This document shows, in pieces, positions 8,444 through 17,269 of a DNA stretch of 64,000 nt (positions within the stretch are counted from its first letter, which is position 1; each line of letters opens with the position of its first letter). The notes beneath the pieces were generated by a model that was not told the DNA's origin, ran no database searches, and saw nothing but the letters and a program-made list of their open reading frames with translations. Position numbers and translations under genes: made by a program. Source of the stretch: JBBDJB01 sp040880125 (GTDB lineage Bacteria > Planctomycetota > Planctomycetia > Pirellulales > JBBDJB01). The stretch covers positions 33,757 to 97,756 of the forward strand of contig JBBDJB010000035.1 of the NCBI GenBank assembly GCA_040880125.1, read 5' to 3'.

Positions 8444-9919
8444 ATGTCATCCGACCCGCTGGAAGATGCCGGGGATACCCTTCAACAGGAGTCCGGGGCG
8501 GAAGAGCAGGCCGAACCGCTCCACCTGGACGTGAAAGTTGAGAGTCCCAGCGCTTGCGAGCGTCACGTCACGGTGACAATTGCGCGTGAGGACATCGACC
8601 GCTACTTCGACGAGGCGTACAGCGAGTTGATGCCCACGGCGACGGTGCCGGGTTTTCGGCCCGGCCGTGCTCCGCGCAAGCTGGTCGAAGGCCGCTATCG
8701 CAAGGACATCTCCAACCAGATCAAGGGCTCACTGCTGATGGACAGCCTTGAGCAGATCTCCGAGGAGCAGGAATTCACGGCGATCAGCGAACCCGATTTC
8801 GATCTGGACGCCATCGAGGTTCCCGAAGAGGGGCCGATGACGTTCGAGTTCAACATCGAGGTCCGCCCCGAGTTCGATCTGCCCGAGTGGAAGGGTCTGA
8901 AGGTCGAGCGACCGGTGAAGGAGTTCACGGACGAAGACGTCGACCGTCGCGTCGAGCAGATTCTGGCCCGCTTCGGCAGTCTCACTCCGTACGACGGCCC
9001 TGCCGAAAAGGGCGATTACCTCACCGTGACCGTGACCACGCATCACGACGGCCAGGAATTATCCGTCGCACGCGAGGAAGTCGTCCGCGTGCTCGGTGAG
9101 CTGAGCTTCCGCGACGGCCGGCTGAAGGACTTCGACAAGCTGATGGTCGGAGTCAAGCCTAACGAGACGCGCAAGGCGGAGATTGAACTGACCGAGGATG
9201 CTCCCAACGAAGACCTGCGTGGCAAGAAAGTCGAAGCCCGATTCGAGGTGCTGGAGGTCAAGAAGCTCAAGCTGCCGGAATTGACCGAGGAATTCCTCGG
9301 CGAGATGGGCGACTTCGAGTCGGTCAAAGACCTTCGCGCGGCGGTGCGGGCGGATCTCGAGCGGCAATTGGAATACCACCAGCAACAGCGCGTTCGGCGG
9401 CAGATCACCTCGGCGCTCGTCGCGTCTGCGACCTGGGATCTGCCGCAGCAGATGCTTCGCCGGCAGAGCGCGCGGGAATTGCAGCGGACGGTGCTGGAAT
9501 TGCGGCGAAGTGGATTCAGCGAAGCGGAGATTCGCGCCCGCGAGAACGAGCTGCGACAAAACAGCGCCCAGTCCACCGCCGCCGCTCTGAAGGAACACTT
9601 CATTCTGGAGCGGATCGCCGAAGAGGAGTCGATCGACGTCGAGCCGGAGGATTACGACCGGGAGATCGTGTTGATCGCGATGCAAAGCGGCGAGAGCACG
9701 CGGCGCGTCCGGGCGCAACTGGAAAAACGCGGCATGATGGACGTCCTGCGTAACCAGATTCTCGAGCGCAAGGTGATTGAATTGGTCCGCTCGCATGCCC
9801 AGTTCAAGGATGAACCACTGAAACAGGACGACGCCGACGTAGAGACGATGGACGTGGCAGCCGGTGGCGGCGAGGACGAGTCGGACATCCCGGCCGTCAA
9901 ACAGGGAAGCGAGTCGTAG
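8444..9919 (+). CDS. tig: Trigger factor (ribosome-associated chaperone, PPIase)
   Basis: The 491-aa protein has the trigger-factor layout: an N-terminal ribosome-binding domain with the signature loop VPGFRPGRAPRKLVE (about 69-83), a central FKBP-type domain (KGDYLTVTV through VEARFEVLEVKKLKLPEL), and a long helical C-terminal chaperone arm. It binds nascent chains at the ribosome exit. The first ~25 residues are an acidic extension before the conserved start, and the tail is acidic too; both look lineage-specific. It is followed by two clpP genes, the common tig-clpP order, although clpX does not follow here. Confidence 0.93.
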   Translation: MSSDPLEDAGDTLQQESGAEEQAEPLHLDVKVESPSACERHVTVTIAREDIDRYFDEAYSELMPTATVPGFRPGRAPRKLVEGRYRKDISNQIKGSLLMDSLEQISEEQEFTAISEPDFDLDAIEVPEEGPMTFEFNIEVRPEFDLPEWKGLKVERPVKEFTDEDVDRRVEQILARFGSLTPYDGPAEKGDYLTVTVTTHHDGQELSVAREEVVRVLGELSFRDGRLKDFDKLMVGVKPNETRKAEIELTEDAPNEDLRGKKVEARFEVLEVKKLKLPELTEEFLGEMGDFESVKDLRAAVRADLERQLEYHQQQRVRRQITSALVASATWDLPQQMLRRQSARELQRTVLELRRSGFSEAEIRARENELRQNSAQSTAAALKEHFILERIAEEESIDVEPEDYDREIVLIAMQSGESTRRVRAQLEKRGMMDVLRNQILERKVIELVRSHAQFKDEPLKQDDADVETMDVAAGGGEDESDIPAVKQGSES

Positions 9920-10066
9920 CGTGCACCAGCGGCACTCTGGCAGCGAGCCGCACATCGGCACCAGCGCCCGTCGCCCGAACGTGCCGCGGTCCGCGGTCGA
10001 CATTTCTCCATACACTAGCTCCGCCACACGCGCGGCGGCTTCTCGCGACAACGTGAAGGACACGCG

Positions 10067-10693
10067 ATGATCGACAACGCAGTACAGTCCGGTTCTCCTC
10101 AGCGGCTCGCCTATCGCGACTATCAGCGTCAGCGTCAGATGACGCTGGGCGATTTATTGCTGGAGAACCGGATCATCTTCCTGCAGGGCGAGATTTACGA
10201 CGGCAACGCCAACGAACTGGTGATGAAGCTGCTCTACTTGCAGAGCGAGAACCGACGGAAGGACATCCACTTCTACATCAACTCGCCCGGCGGCAGCGTG
10301 ACCTCCACGCTGGCGATTTACGACACGATGCAGATGATCACCTGCCCGGTGGCCACGTACTGCGTGGGACTGGCCGCCAGCGGCGGCGCCGTGCTTTTGG
10401 CCGGAGGAGAGAAGGGCAAGCGATTCGCCCTGCCGCACTCGAAGATCATGATCCATCAGCCGCACGGGGGCGTCGGCGGCCAGGTCTCGGACATCGAGAT
10501 TCAGGCCGAAGAGATCATCAAGACACGTAGCGTTCTGAACGATATCCTAGCGGCCCATACGGGACAGCCCGTCGACCGCGTCGCCAAGGACTGCGACCGC
10601 GACCGCTACCTGAGCGCCGGGGATGCCAAGGAATACGGAATTGTCGACGACATCCTCAGCAAACCGCCGATGGACGAGGAATCCGAGGACTAG
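10067..10693 (+). CDS. clpP: ATP-dependent Clp protease proteolytic subunit (first copy)
   Basis: A 208-aa serine protease subunit forming the ClpP barrel. The triad is S105 (GLAASGGAVL), H130 (MIHQPHGG) and D179 (DCDRDRYLS); the oligomerisation and substrate region INSPGGSVTS is intact. A Gly replaces the Met usually found after the catalytic Ser (ASGG rather than ASMG). The ATG is at 10067. A 7-bp hairpin (10708-10728) lies between it and the second clpP. Confidence 0.93.
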   Translation: MIDNAVQSGSPQRLAYRDYQRQRQMTLGDLLLENRIIFLQGEIYDGNANELVMKLLYLQSENRRKDIHFYINSPGGSVTSTLAIYDTMQMITCPVATYCVGLAASGGAVLLAGGEKGKRFALPHSKIMIHQPHGGVGGQVSDIEIQAEEIIKTRSVLNDILAAHTGQPVDRVAKDCDRDRYLSAGDAKEYGIVDDILSKPPMDEESED

Positions 10694-10707
10694 TTAAAAC
10701 CCAGTAG

Positions 10708-10728
10708 CGGAAGTCGCAAACACTTCCG
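10708..10728. promoter_or_regulatory. Hairpin between the two clpP genes
   Basis: The arms CGGAAGT (10708-10714) and ACTTCCG (10722-10728) are perfect complements around a 7-base loop, 15 bases after the first clpP stop. No U-tract follows, so it is more likely an attenuator, processing or stability element than a terminator. Confidence 0.35.
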
Positions 10729-10838
10729 AGAAGTCAGGCGTCATCGGAATTCTTGCGGGTTCTGTTACACGAAACTTAGCGCACCGGTCGCTGGTTGAAA
10801 CCCAAGCCGCCACGTTGCCTTTTGGAGCAGCGATTGAT

Positions 10839-11435
10839 ATGCCGTTGATTCCTTACGTGATCGAAAAGAGCGGCCGCGAAGAGCGGGCGATGGACATCTA
10901 TAGTCGCCTGCTGAAGGACCGCATTGTCATCTTGGGCAGCCCGATCAACGACGACCTGGCCAACTCCATCGTGGCTCAGTTTCTGTTTCTGCAGTCGGAC
11001 GACCCCAAGTCGGACATCCACCTGTACATCAACTCGCCCGGCGGCAGTGTCACGGCGGGCTTGGCGATTTACGACACCATGCAGTTCGTCACGTGTGACG
11101 TGGCCACCTATTGCATCGGCCAGTGCGCTTCGATGGGGGCGATTCTGCTGGCGGCCGGCGCTGCGGGCAAGCGGAATTCCTTGCCCAACGCCCGCATCAT
11201 GATTCATCAGCCGTCGGCCGGCATGGAAGGCTCGGCCGAGGACATCATGATCCACGCCACCGAGTTTCGCAAAACCAAGCAGCGGCTCAATAGCATCCTT
11301 CTCAAGCACACGGGCCAGCCGCTGGACCGGATCGAAAAAGATACCGACCGCGACCGCTTCATGTCCTCTGAAGAGGCGCTGGAATATCACTTGATCGACC
11401 GCGTGATTGAACACATGGAGCCGGCGAAGGGTTAG
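10839..11435 (+). CDS. clpP: ATP-dependent Clp protease proteolytic subunit (second copy)
   Basis: This 198-aa paralogue of the preceding gene has the more canonical active site: S98 (GQCASMGAILLAAG), H123 (MIHQPSAG) and D172 (DTDRDRFMS). The N terminus MPLIPYVIEKSGREERAMDIYSRLL matches the standard ClpP start with its processing region. I use ATG 10839, which has GGAG upstream, rather than the TTG eight codons earlier. The two copies may form a mixed barrel, as known for some other bacteria with two ClpPs. Confidence 0.93.
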   Translation: MPLIPYVIEKSGREERAMDIYSRLLKDRIVILGSPINDDLANSIVAQFLFLQSDDPKSDIHLYINSPGGSVTAGLAIYDTMQFVTCDVATYCIGQCASMGAILLAAGAAGKRNSLPNARIMIHQPSAGMEGSAEDIMIHATEFRKTKQRLNSILLKHTGQPLDRIEKDTDRDRFMSSEEALEYHLIDRVIEHMEPAKG

Positions 11436-11456
11436 TGGTAGTCGCCTTTCGGGCGC

Positions 11457-11480
11457 CACTGCTCACCTGGTCCAGCAGTG
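11457..11480. repeat. Degenerate copy of the CACTGCT/AGCAGTG hairpin
   Basis: The arms CACTGCT (11457-11463) and AGCAGTG (11474-11480) match those at 687-709 while the loop differs. It is 21 bases after the clpP2 stop. Confidence 0.5.
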
Positions 11481-11583
11481 TTTCATGGATACGAAGGGCT
11501 TCATGGATACGAAGGCGTATGCCTGCACCGCCGATTAACGGCTGCACGAGCGGCTAGTTCATAAAAGCGCAAAGTAGGAAGCC

Positions 11584-11615
11584 GACGCATCAATACGGGT
11601 TCAACCCGGTGCGTC
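11584..11615. terminator. Nested hairpin, possible terminator of the tig-clpP cluster
   Basis: The outer stem GACGCA/TGCGTC (11584-11589 with 11610-11615) encloses the inner stem CGGGTT/AACCCG. It is followed by gcataacttttc, a weak U-rich stretch. Confidence 0.35.
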
Positions 11616-11779
11616 GCATAACTTTTCAATCGTCTTTTCGAAACGGATAGTGGCGATTGGGCCCGAGCGTCCCGCAACCGGGCCAGCCGCGTGACACGGA
11701 CGTACCGCAGTTGCTGCTGCGCCGGCGCTTGTTGCCTGCCGCGCGAGACAGCACTGCCGCGCAAGTTCGCGAGGGAACG

Positions 11780-12901
11780 ATGAATCGCCTTGGAATCGGG
11801 CTGCTCGTCCTGCCGCTGCTGGTCCTGCCGCTGCTGGCCGGATGCCGTGGCGGCGTGGAGACCGACGTGCTGGAGCACGAGGTGCGGATGTACGAGGATC
11901 GGCTCTACGCGATGCAAGACAAGCTCGCTACGTATGAGAATATGCTCGAGTCGTGCCGGCGGGAGAACCAGGCGCTGAAGCGCGAGTTGGACCTCGACGA
12001 CGCGGCGGCCTCGCCTTCCCTCGACCGGGCCGGGCCGGGTCGCCTGCCGCCCGACGACGATGTGCCGCAATTCGAACCGCTGGAGATCGAGCCGGGCATC
12101 CCCGCCGAACCGGACCTGGAACTGCCGGACTTCGACGCCCCGGCGGCTGAAGAAGGAGCCTCGTACGAAGCGCTTCGCTTGGAGGGGCCTACGCAGCACG
12201 GCGAAGCCGCCGCGGATTATCACGTTGCCGAGGGCACGGTCTCGGAGCTCATCTTCAACAAGCTGCTTACCGGAGGGCTGAACACCGACGGCCATGACGG
12301 CGACGAAGGCGTGATGGCGGTGGTTCAGCCGCGCTCCGTCGACGGCGCTCCGGTGATGCCGCTGGGCGACTTCTCGTTGATGATCATGCGTCCCGCGCCG
12401 CCCGGCCCGCCGGTGCGGATCGCCCGCTGGGACTTCTCCAATGAAGAAGCCCGCCTGGCCTGGCGTCGCTCGCTGTTGGGCGAGGGGATGCACTTTTCGC
12501 TTCCCTGGCCTGCGGAAGCTCCGCCCGGCGGCGAATACGAGCTTTGGGCGCGGCTGATTGCACCCACTGGTCATAAGCATTTGGCCAACACGACGATCCG
12601 CGTCGAGCCGCCTACAGGACCGGCTGCCGGCGTCGCCGCCGGTCGGCATCATCGCGACGGGTTCACACCGCGCAGTGCCTCCGATCGGACGCTTCCCCGC
12701 GGCTGGAACGCCCGGCCTGTGGCCGAGGCGGCGCCTGATGAAGCGCGGCCGAGCGTGGCGGCGCAACGTCAGCCACAACAGCAAAGCCGTGACCGAGCAC
12801 CGGATCGAACCATCGCGCCCTCAACGAACGAGCCATCCGAGCAGCGCGGCGGCGATCACACGCAAACGGCCGGCCGCCCCAATTGGCAGCCCTACCGATG
12901 A
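11780..12901 (+). CDS. Coiled-coil lipoprotein, hypothetical
   Basis: The 373-aa protein starts MNRLGIGLLVLPLLVLPLLAGC, a signal peptide ending in the lipobox LAGC. The next ~55 residues form a coiled coil (VLEHEVRMYEDRLYAMQDKL, then YENMLESCRRENQALKREL), followed by an acidic Pro-rich linker. A compact domain of about 120 residues (from EGTVSELIFNKLLTGGLNTD to ANTTIRVEPP) then reads like a beta-sandwich with an odd number of Trp/Phe motifs (IARWDFSNEEARLAWRR). The last ~80 residues are low-complexity Arg/Gln/Pro. GAGGGA precedes ATG 11780. The family is not recognised; location should be the outer or cytoplasmic membrane facing the periplasm. Confidence 0.78.
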   Translation: MNRLGIGLLVLPLLVLPLLAGCRGGVETDVLEHEVRMYEDRLYAMQDKLATYENMLESCRRENQALKRELDLDDAAASPSLDRAGPGRLPPDDDVPQFEPLEIEPGIPAEPDLELPDFDAPAAEEGASYEALRLEGPTQHGEAAADYHVAEGTVSELIFNKLLTGGLNTDGHDGDEGVMAVVQPRSVDGAPVMPLGDFSLMIMRPAPPGPPVRIARWDFSNEEARLAWRRSLLGEGMHFSLPWPAEAPPGGEYELWARLIAPTGHKHLANTTIRVEPPTGPAAGVAAGRHHRDGFTPRSASDRTLPRGWNARPVAEAAPDEARPSVAAQRQPQQQSRDRAPDRTIAPSTNEPSEQRGGDHTQTAGRPNWQPYR

Positions 12902-12928
12902 GCACGCAGGGCGCCGTCCGACGAGATG

Positions 12929-14704
12929 TCAATATCCCATCGCGCTTCCGTCTTTGCGGGGGTCGCTGCCGCCGTGCAAAGTGCCGTGCTGCCAGTCGAT
13001 CCAGATGCCCTGATAGCCGCCGAACTGGCCGTCGTTTGCGCGTTTGACCGCGTGACCGAGTGCGGTGAGCCGGGCAATCGATTCGTCGCTGATGCCGGAT
13101 TCGACCGCCACCTCGCCGCCGCCTTCCTGCATCGGTTGCCCGGTGGGCGTGGCACTGCCGAAGTGGCGCACCCGGGCGGCGTCGCCGGCCTGCTGTACGT
13201 TCATGCCAAAGTCGATCATGTTGATCAGCACTTGTACGTGACCCTGGGGCTGCATGTCGCCGCCCATCACGCCATAGCAGAACTGCGGCTTGCCCTCCTT
13301 GGTGACCATGGCGGGAATGATGGTGTGGAAGGGACGCTTGTGCGGCTCGAGCCGATTGAGGTGCTCCTCGTCCAGGGCAAACAGCGCGCCCCGGTTCTGG
13401 ATCGGAAAGCCGACATCGCCCGGCACCACCTGCGAGCCGAAGCCGTAGTACAGGCTTTGAATCAACGAGCAGCAGTTTCGGTCCTTATCAACCACCGTTA
13501 GATAGACCGTGTCGCCGTGCTGAAGCTTCGGGTCGCCGGCCGGCACGTCGGTAGCGGCGCGCTCAAGGTCGATCAGCTCGCGGCGGCGCGAGGCGTAGGT
13601 TTTGGAGATCAACTCGGCGACAGGCAGTTCGCCGAAGGCCGGGTCGGCGTAGTATTTGGCGCGATCGGCGAAGGCGAGCTTCTTGGCCTCCACGAACAGG
13701 TGTACGTACTCGGGCGATCCGTAGCCCATGCTTGCGACGTCGTACGGTTCCATCAGGTTCAGTATCTGCAGGGCCGCGATGCCCTGGCCGTTGGGCGGCA
13801 ATTCCCACAGATCGTAGCCACGGTAGTTGGTGGAGACGGGAGTCACCCACTGGCTCTCGTGATCGGCGAAGTCCTTCATCGAGAAGTAGCCGCCGCTGGC
13901 CTTGCTGAACTCGACGATGGTGCGGGCGAGACGGCCTTTGTAAAAGGCGTCGGCTCCGCCCTGGGCGATGGCCTTGTAGCTGGCGGCGAGGTTGGGGTTC
14001 TTAAAGATCTCGCCCTCGCGCGGGGCGCGGCCTTCGGGGTAGTACGTGGCGGCGGAGTCGGGCCACTTCTTCATCGACTCGGCGGATCCTTCCCATAGGG
14101 CGGCAATGATCTGCGTGACGGGAAAGCCCTCCTCGGCATGCATGATGGCCGGACTGAGCGACTCGCCCAGCGACATCTTGCCGAACCGCCGGCTGAGGTC
14201 ATCCCAGCCGCGCACGCAGCCAGGCACCGACCACGAGAGCGGACCGTCGATGGGAATCTCCTTCAGGTCCTTCTCCTTGAAGACGTCGCGGTTCAGATCG
14301 TACGGACTGCGGCCGCTGGCGTTCAGCCCGTAAAGCTGCTGCGACTCGGCGTCCCAATAGATGACGAACAGGTCGCCACCGATGCCGCAGCTCATCGGCT
14401 CGACCACGCCCAGCACCGCGTTGGCGGCGATGGCCGCGTCGACCGCGTTGCCGCCACGGCGGAGGATGTCGAGCCCCGCTTGCGACGCCAGCGGATGGCT
14501 GGTGGAGACGATGCCGTGCCGGGCGACGGTCGGCGAGCGGCTCTGCTGCGGATCGCCGGCGGGCCGGTCGTAGCCGGAAGCCTGCAGCGGCTGTGAATCT
14601 TCGGATTCTTCTTGGGCGCGCGTGGACTGGATCCCAACGATGGCGACCCCGATCAGCGCCAGCATCGACAGTCTAATAGGGAGGCTTTTCGGAATGCGTG
14701 TCAT
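12929..14704 (-). CDS. ggt: Gamma-glutamyltransferase / glutathione hydrolase, exported
   Basis: This 591-aa Ntn-hydrolase begins with a signal peptide (LPIRLSMLALIGVAIVGIQS) and runs through VSTSHPLASQAGLDILRRGGNAVDAAIAAN and EPMSCGIGGDLFVIYWD. The autocleavage and nucleophile Thr is in HGDTVYLTVVD, which follows the pattern of the YwrD-like branch rather than the HTTHLSVVD of E. coli. The C-terminal part includes GVMGGDMQPQGHVQ. It cleaves gamma-glutamyl bonds of glutathione or gamma-glutamyl peptides outside the cytoplasm. ATG 14704 is chosen because the 60 upstream codons lack signal-peptide character. Confidence 0.92.
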   Translation of the reverse strand: MTRIPKSLPIRLSMLALIGVAIVGIQSTRAQEESEDSQPLQASGYDRPAGDPQQSRSPTVARHGIVSTSHPLASQAGLDILRRGGNAVDAAIAANAVLGVVEPMSCGIGGDLFVIYWDAESQQLYGLNASGRSPYDLNRDVFKEKDLKEIPIDGPLSWSVPGCVRGWDDLSRRFGKMSLGESLSPAIMHAEEGFPVTQIIAALWEGSAESMKKWPDSAATYYPEGRAPREGEIFKNPNLAASYKAIAQGGADAFYKGRLARTIVEFSKASGGYFSMKDFADHESQWVTPVSTNYRGYDLWELPPNGQGIAALQILNLMEPYDVASMGYGSPEYVHLFVEAKKLAFADRAKYYADPAFGELPVAELISKTYASRRRELIDLERAATDVPAGDPKLQHGDTVYLTVVDKDRNCCSLIQSLYYGFGSQVVPGDVGFPIQNRGALFALDEEHLNRLEPHKRPFHTIIPAMVTKEGKPQFCYGVMGGDMQPQGHVQVLINMIDFGMNVQQAGDAARVRHFGSATPTGQPMQEGGGEVAVESGISDESIARLTALGHAVKRANDGQFGGYQGIWIDWQHGTLHGGSDPRKDGSAMGY

Positions 14705-15006
14705 GGAGGTCGACTCCGCTTGTGTTGAGGAGATGCGCGGTGAAGTTGCGGCCTTGTCCAGAATATCCAGCCGGAGCGGCAAACTCAAATCGCGGAATCG
14801 TCGAAACGGACTCGCGGCCATGCGGCCAATCCGCACGGCGCTGATGGGCTGAGCTCTCACGAGTCCAGCTACAGGGCCTTCCAAATTCGGCTACCCGAGC
14901 GTGGTGCGATCGCCCGTTCGAATTGCACCGGGTGATGTGGTAGACTCGCGCCAATCGAGGCAATGGACAAACCTACCACGTACGGCGGTTTAAAAAGGCA
15001 GAGCGC
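14705..15006. other. Divergent intergenic region
   Basis: These 302 bases separate the ggt gene from the small hypothetical at 15007. They must hold both promoters; AT-richer patches occur near 14935-14990, but no clear -35/-10 pair was found. Confidence 0.4.
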
Positions 15007-15258
15007 ATGAGCGACGAGTCAAAACCATCGGCCATTAGTCAAATCACGGTCAACCAGCGGGTGGCCGACATGCTGGCGGCGAACTTTGATGAGCCGCGAT
15101 TCGATTCAGTGACCGTATTCAACACCGGCGGCGGCAAGGTCGCCGCGATCCTGCTGGGCGACCGCCGGGAGGACGTCGAGTCACTGCACGCGTACTTGCA
15201 AGGTTACGGGGAGAGCACGCCGCCGGGCGAGCGATCGGGCGAAATGCCTGAGGAATGA
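15007..15258 (+). CDS. Small hypothetical protein (83 aa)
   Basis: The protein has no signal peptide. Its core reads VNQRVADMLAANFDEPRF, then SVTVFNTGGGKVAAILLGDR and EDVESLHAYLQGYG, an alpha-beta pattern compatible with a small soluble domain, and the tail is Glu/Pro-rich. AAGG lies upstream of the ATG. It precedes the sugar operon by about 100 bases and could belong to it. No family recognised. Confidence 0.6.
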   Translation: MSDESKPSAISQITVNQRVADMLAANFDEPRFDSVTVFNTGGGKVAAILLGDRREDVESLHAYLQGYGESTPPGERSGEMPEE

Positions 15259-15360
15259 TCAGCAGTCGCCGGGCATTTTACCGGCTGGGCCGTTCGAGTA
15301 TGATCGGCGGCACCCGAGGCGCAGCGATCCATTCAATCAACTCTCCAACGGACGGCGACT

Positions 15361-16068
15361 GTGAAACCGATCGTTCAAATCTCGCTCGACCTGACGACTA
15401 TCGACGAGGCTATCGAAACGGCCGAGCTGGCGATGCGGGCGGGTGTCGACTGGCTGGAAGCCGGCACGCCGCTGATTCTGGCCGAAGGCTTGCGGGGCGT
15501 GCGGGCGCTGCGCGAGCGGTTTCCCGAGGTGCCGATCGTCGCCGATCTGAAGACGATGGACGGCGGCTACCTGGAGGCCGAAATGATGGCTAAGGCCGGC
15601 GCTACGCACGTGGTGGTCATGGCCCGGGCGCACGAGGAGACGATCCGCTGCGTGGTCAAGGCCGGCAGCGACTACGGCGTGGGCGTGATGGGGGACAATC
15701 TCGGCTCGCCCGACATGATCGAGGCCGCGCGGATGCTCGAACAGTTAGGGTGTGACTACGTAATTCATCACATCGGGTACGACGAACGGCGCGGCATCGC
15801 CGCACGCGGCGAGCGGGCGCCCAATCCACTGGATCAACTGCGCGAGGTGGTCGGCGCGGTGCGCGTGCCGGTGCAGGCGGTGGGCGGCCTGAGCCTGGAA
15901 CAAGCGGTGCAGACGCCGCAGTACGGAGCACCGCTGGTGGTGCTGGGGGCGCCGCTGGTGATCGACGCCGATCAGTTCAAGACGGCCGACGGCGATCTGG
16001 AGGCCTCGTTGCGGCGGATTTGCCAGGCGGTGCACGCCCAGGGCGACGTGCCGGTGGGAGAGCGATGA
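15361..16068 (+). CDS. HPS/KGPDC-type (OMP decarboxylase superfamily) enzyme
   Basis: This 235-aa TIM barrel is of the 3-hexulose-6-phosphate synthase / 3-keto-L-gulonate-6-phosphate decarboxylase group. The opening strand is VQISLDLTTIDEAIETA with the first Asp, then GVDWLEAGTPLI, the diagnostic VADLKTMDGGYLEAEMM (D-x-K-x-x-D), and HHIGYDERRG late in the barrel. It acts on a sugar-phosphate or related keto-sugar, by aldol or decarboxylation chemistry. The start is GTG 15361. The stop overlaps the ATG of the next gene (ATGA), so translation is coupled. No hexulose-phosphate isomerase is adjacent, so a formaldehyde pathway is not implied. Confidence 0.85.
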   Translation: MKPIVQISLDLTTIDEAIETAELAMRAGVDWLEAGTPLILAEGLRGVRALRERFPEVPIVADLKTMDGGYLEAEMMAKAGATHVVVMARAHEETIRCVVKAGSDYGVGVMGDNLGSPDMIEAARMLEQLGCDYVIHHIGYDERRGIAARGERAPNPLDQLREVVGAVRVPVQAVGGLSLEQAVQTPQYGAPLVVLGAPLVIDADQFKTADGDLEASLRRICQAVHAQGDVPVGER

Positions 16069-17096
16069 TGGGCGAGCCGGCGGTTGTCAACTACGCGCGG
16101 GAGAAGCATTGCGTCGAACTGCGGGAGATTCCGCGTCCGGAGATCGGCCCGAGCGACGTGCTGCTGGAAGTGGCGGCCGTTGGTGTGTGCGGCAGCGACC
16201 TGCACCAATGGACGGCCGATCACAGTTGGCCGGTGAACTACCCGGTGGTGCTGGGGCATGAGTTCGCCGGCGTGGTGCACGAAGTCGGAACCGATGCTAC
16301 GGCGTGGCGGGAAGGCGACCGGGCGGTGAGCGAAACGGCGGCGGTGATCGATCCGAACAACCCGATGTCTCGCCAGGGGCGGTACAATCTCGACCCGACG
16401 CGATTGGGCTTCGGCTACGGTGTGAACGGCGCAATGACAAAGTTTGTGCGCGTGCCGGCCCGCTGTCTGCACCGCGTGCCCGACGCGCTGCCGCTGGAGA
16501 AGGCCGCGCTGTGCGAGCCGTGCTGTGTGGCTTACAACGCGGTGGTGGAGAACTCGCGCGTACGGCCGGGCGATCGCGTGGTGGTGCTGGGGCCGGGGCC
16601 GATCGGATTGCTTTGTGCCGCCATGGCGCGGCTGCAAGGCGCCGAGGTTGCCGTGGTCGGTTTGCCGCGAGACGCGGCGCGCCTGGCCATCGCCCAGCAG
16701 TACGGCTGCGCGGCGGTCGACGGCGATATTCGGCCCTGGGCACTCGCGGGCGACGGGCTGGGGGTCGACGGCGTCATCGACGCAGCGGGGGTTTCGGCCA
16801 CCCTGGCGATTGCCATGGAGATCGTGCGGCCAGCGGGCTGGATCACGAAGGTCGGCTGGGGACGTGATCCGGTGGGCGTCTCGCTCGATCCGCTCGTGCA
16901 GAAGAACGTGACGCTGCAGGGGAGCTTCAGCCACTTCTGGCCGGTGTGGGAGAAAGTGATCGCACTTTTGGCCAGCGGGCGGCTGGACGTCGGGCCGGTG
17001 ACCGGGGGACTGTGGCCGCTCGACCAGTGGCACGAGGCCTTCGAGACGATGCACTCCGGCCGGATCGCCAAGGCGGTGTTGCAGCCGGGCGGATAG
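16065..17096 (+). CDS. Zinc-dependent alcohol/polyol dehydrogenase lacking structural zinc cysteines
   Basis: A medium-chain dehydrogenase (343 aa). The catalytic zinc ligands are present: VGVCGSDLHQW and LGHEFAGVVHEVG (Cys, His, Glu); the NAD site is VVVLGPGPIGLLCAAMARLQG. In sorbitol and threonine dehydrogenases the structural lobe carries four Cys before a YNLC motif; here it reads DPNNPMSRQGRYNLDPTR with none, so the structural zinc appears lost. It oxidises or reduces a polyol or sugar C-OH. ATG 16065 overlaps the previous stop by four bases; ATG 16068 is equally possible. Confidence 0.87.
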   Translation: MMGEPAVVNYAREKHCVELREIPRPEIGPSDVLLEVAAVGVCGSDLHQWTADHSWPVNYPVVLGHEFAGVVHEVGTDATAWREGDRAVSETAAVIDPNNPMSRQGRYNLDPTRLGFGYGVNGAMTKFVRVPARCLHRVPDALPLEKAALCEPCCVAYNAVVENSRVRPGDRVVVLGPGPIGLLCAAMARLQGAEVAVVGLPRDAARLAIAQQYGCAAVDGDIRPWALAGDGLGVDGVIDAAGVSATLAIAMEIVRPAGWITKVGWGRDPVGVSLDPLVQKNVTLQGSFSHFWPVWEKVIALLASGRLDVGPVTGGLWPLDQWHEAFETMHSGRIAKAVLQPGG

Positions 17097-17100
17097 CTGT

Positions 17101-17230
17101 AGCTGCCTGTCCCCTTTTTTCGACGCCGGGTTTGGATGCTGGGAAATGAGACAGGCATCTTCTTATCGCCAACGCCACTGAAAGGGGTTTTCCCCAACAT
17201 TTAGCGATAAGCAGCCAGTCCCATTTCCCG
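17101..17230. repeat. Compound inverted repeat (GGGACAGGC-type element)
   Basis: The arm GGGAAATGAGAC (17141-17152) pairs with GTCCCATTTCCC (17218-17229) with one mismatch. Inside, CTTATCGCC (17162-17170) pairs with AGCGATAAG (17203-17211), and GGGG-TTTT-CCCC is at the tip (17184-17195). Left of it, ctgcctgtcccc (17103-17114) is an inverted copy of the ggacaggc motif. A simpler relative is at 34281-34325. This may be a small non-autonomous element inside the sugar operon spacer. Confidence 0.6.
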
Positions 17231-17269
17231 CGACCGTACTTTTCGACCCAGCAACAGGAGAACCCTTCG

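Larger units (their letters stand above)
11436..11779. other. Intergenic region with small repeats
   Basis: The region after clpP2 holds three structures: a degenerate REP hairpin (11457-11480), an 18-bp-period direct repeat of ttcatggatacgaagg (11482-11497 and 11500-11515), and a two-part hairpin at 11584-11615. No gene is supported. Confidence 0.55.
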
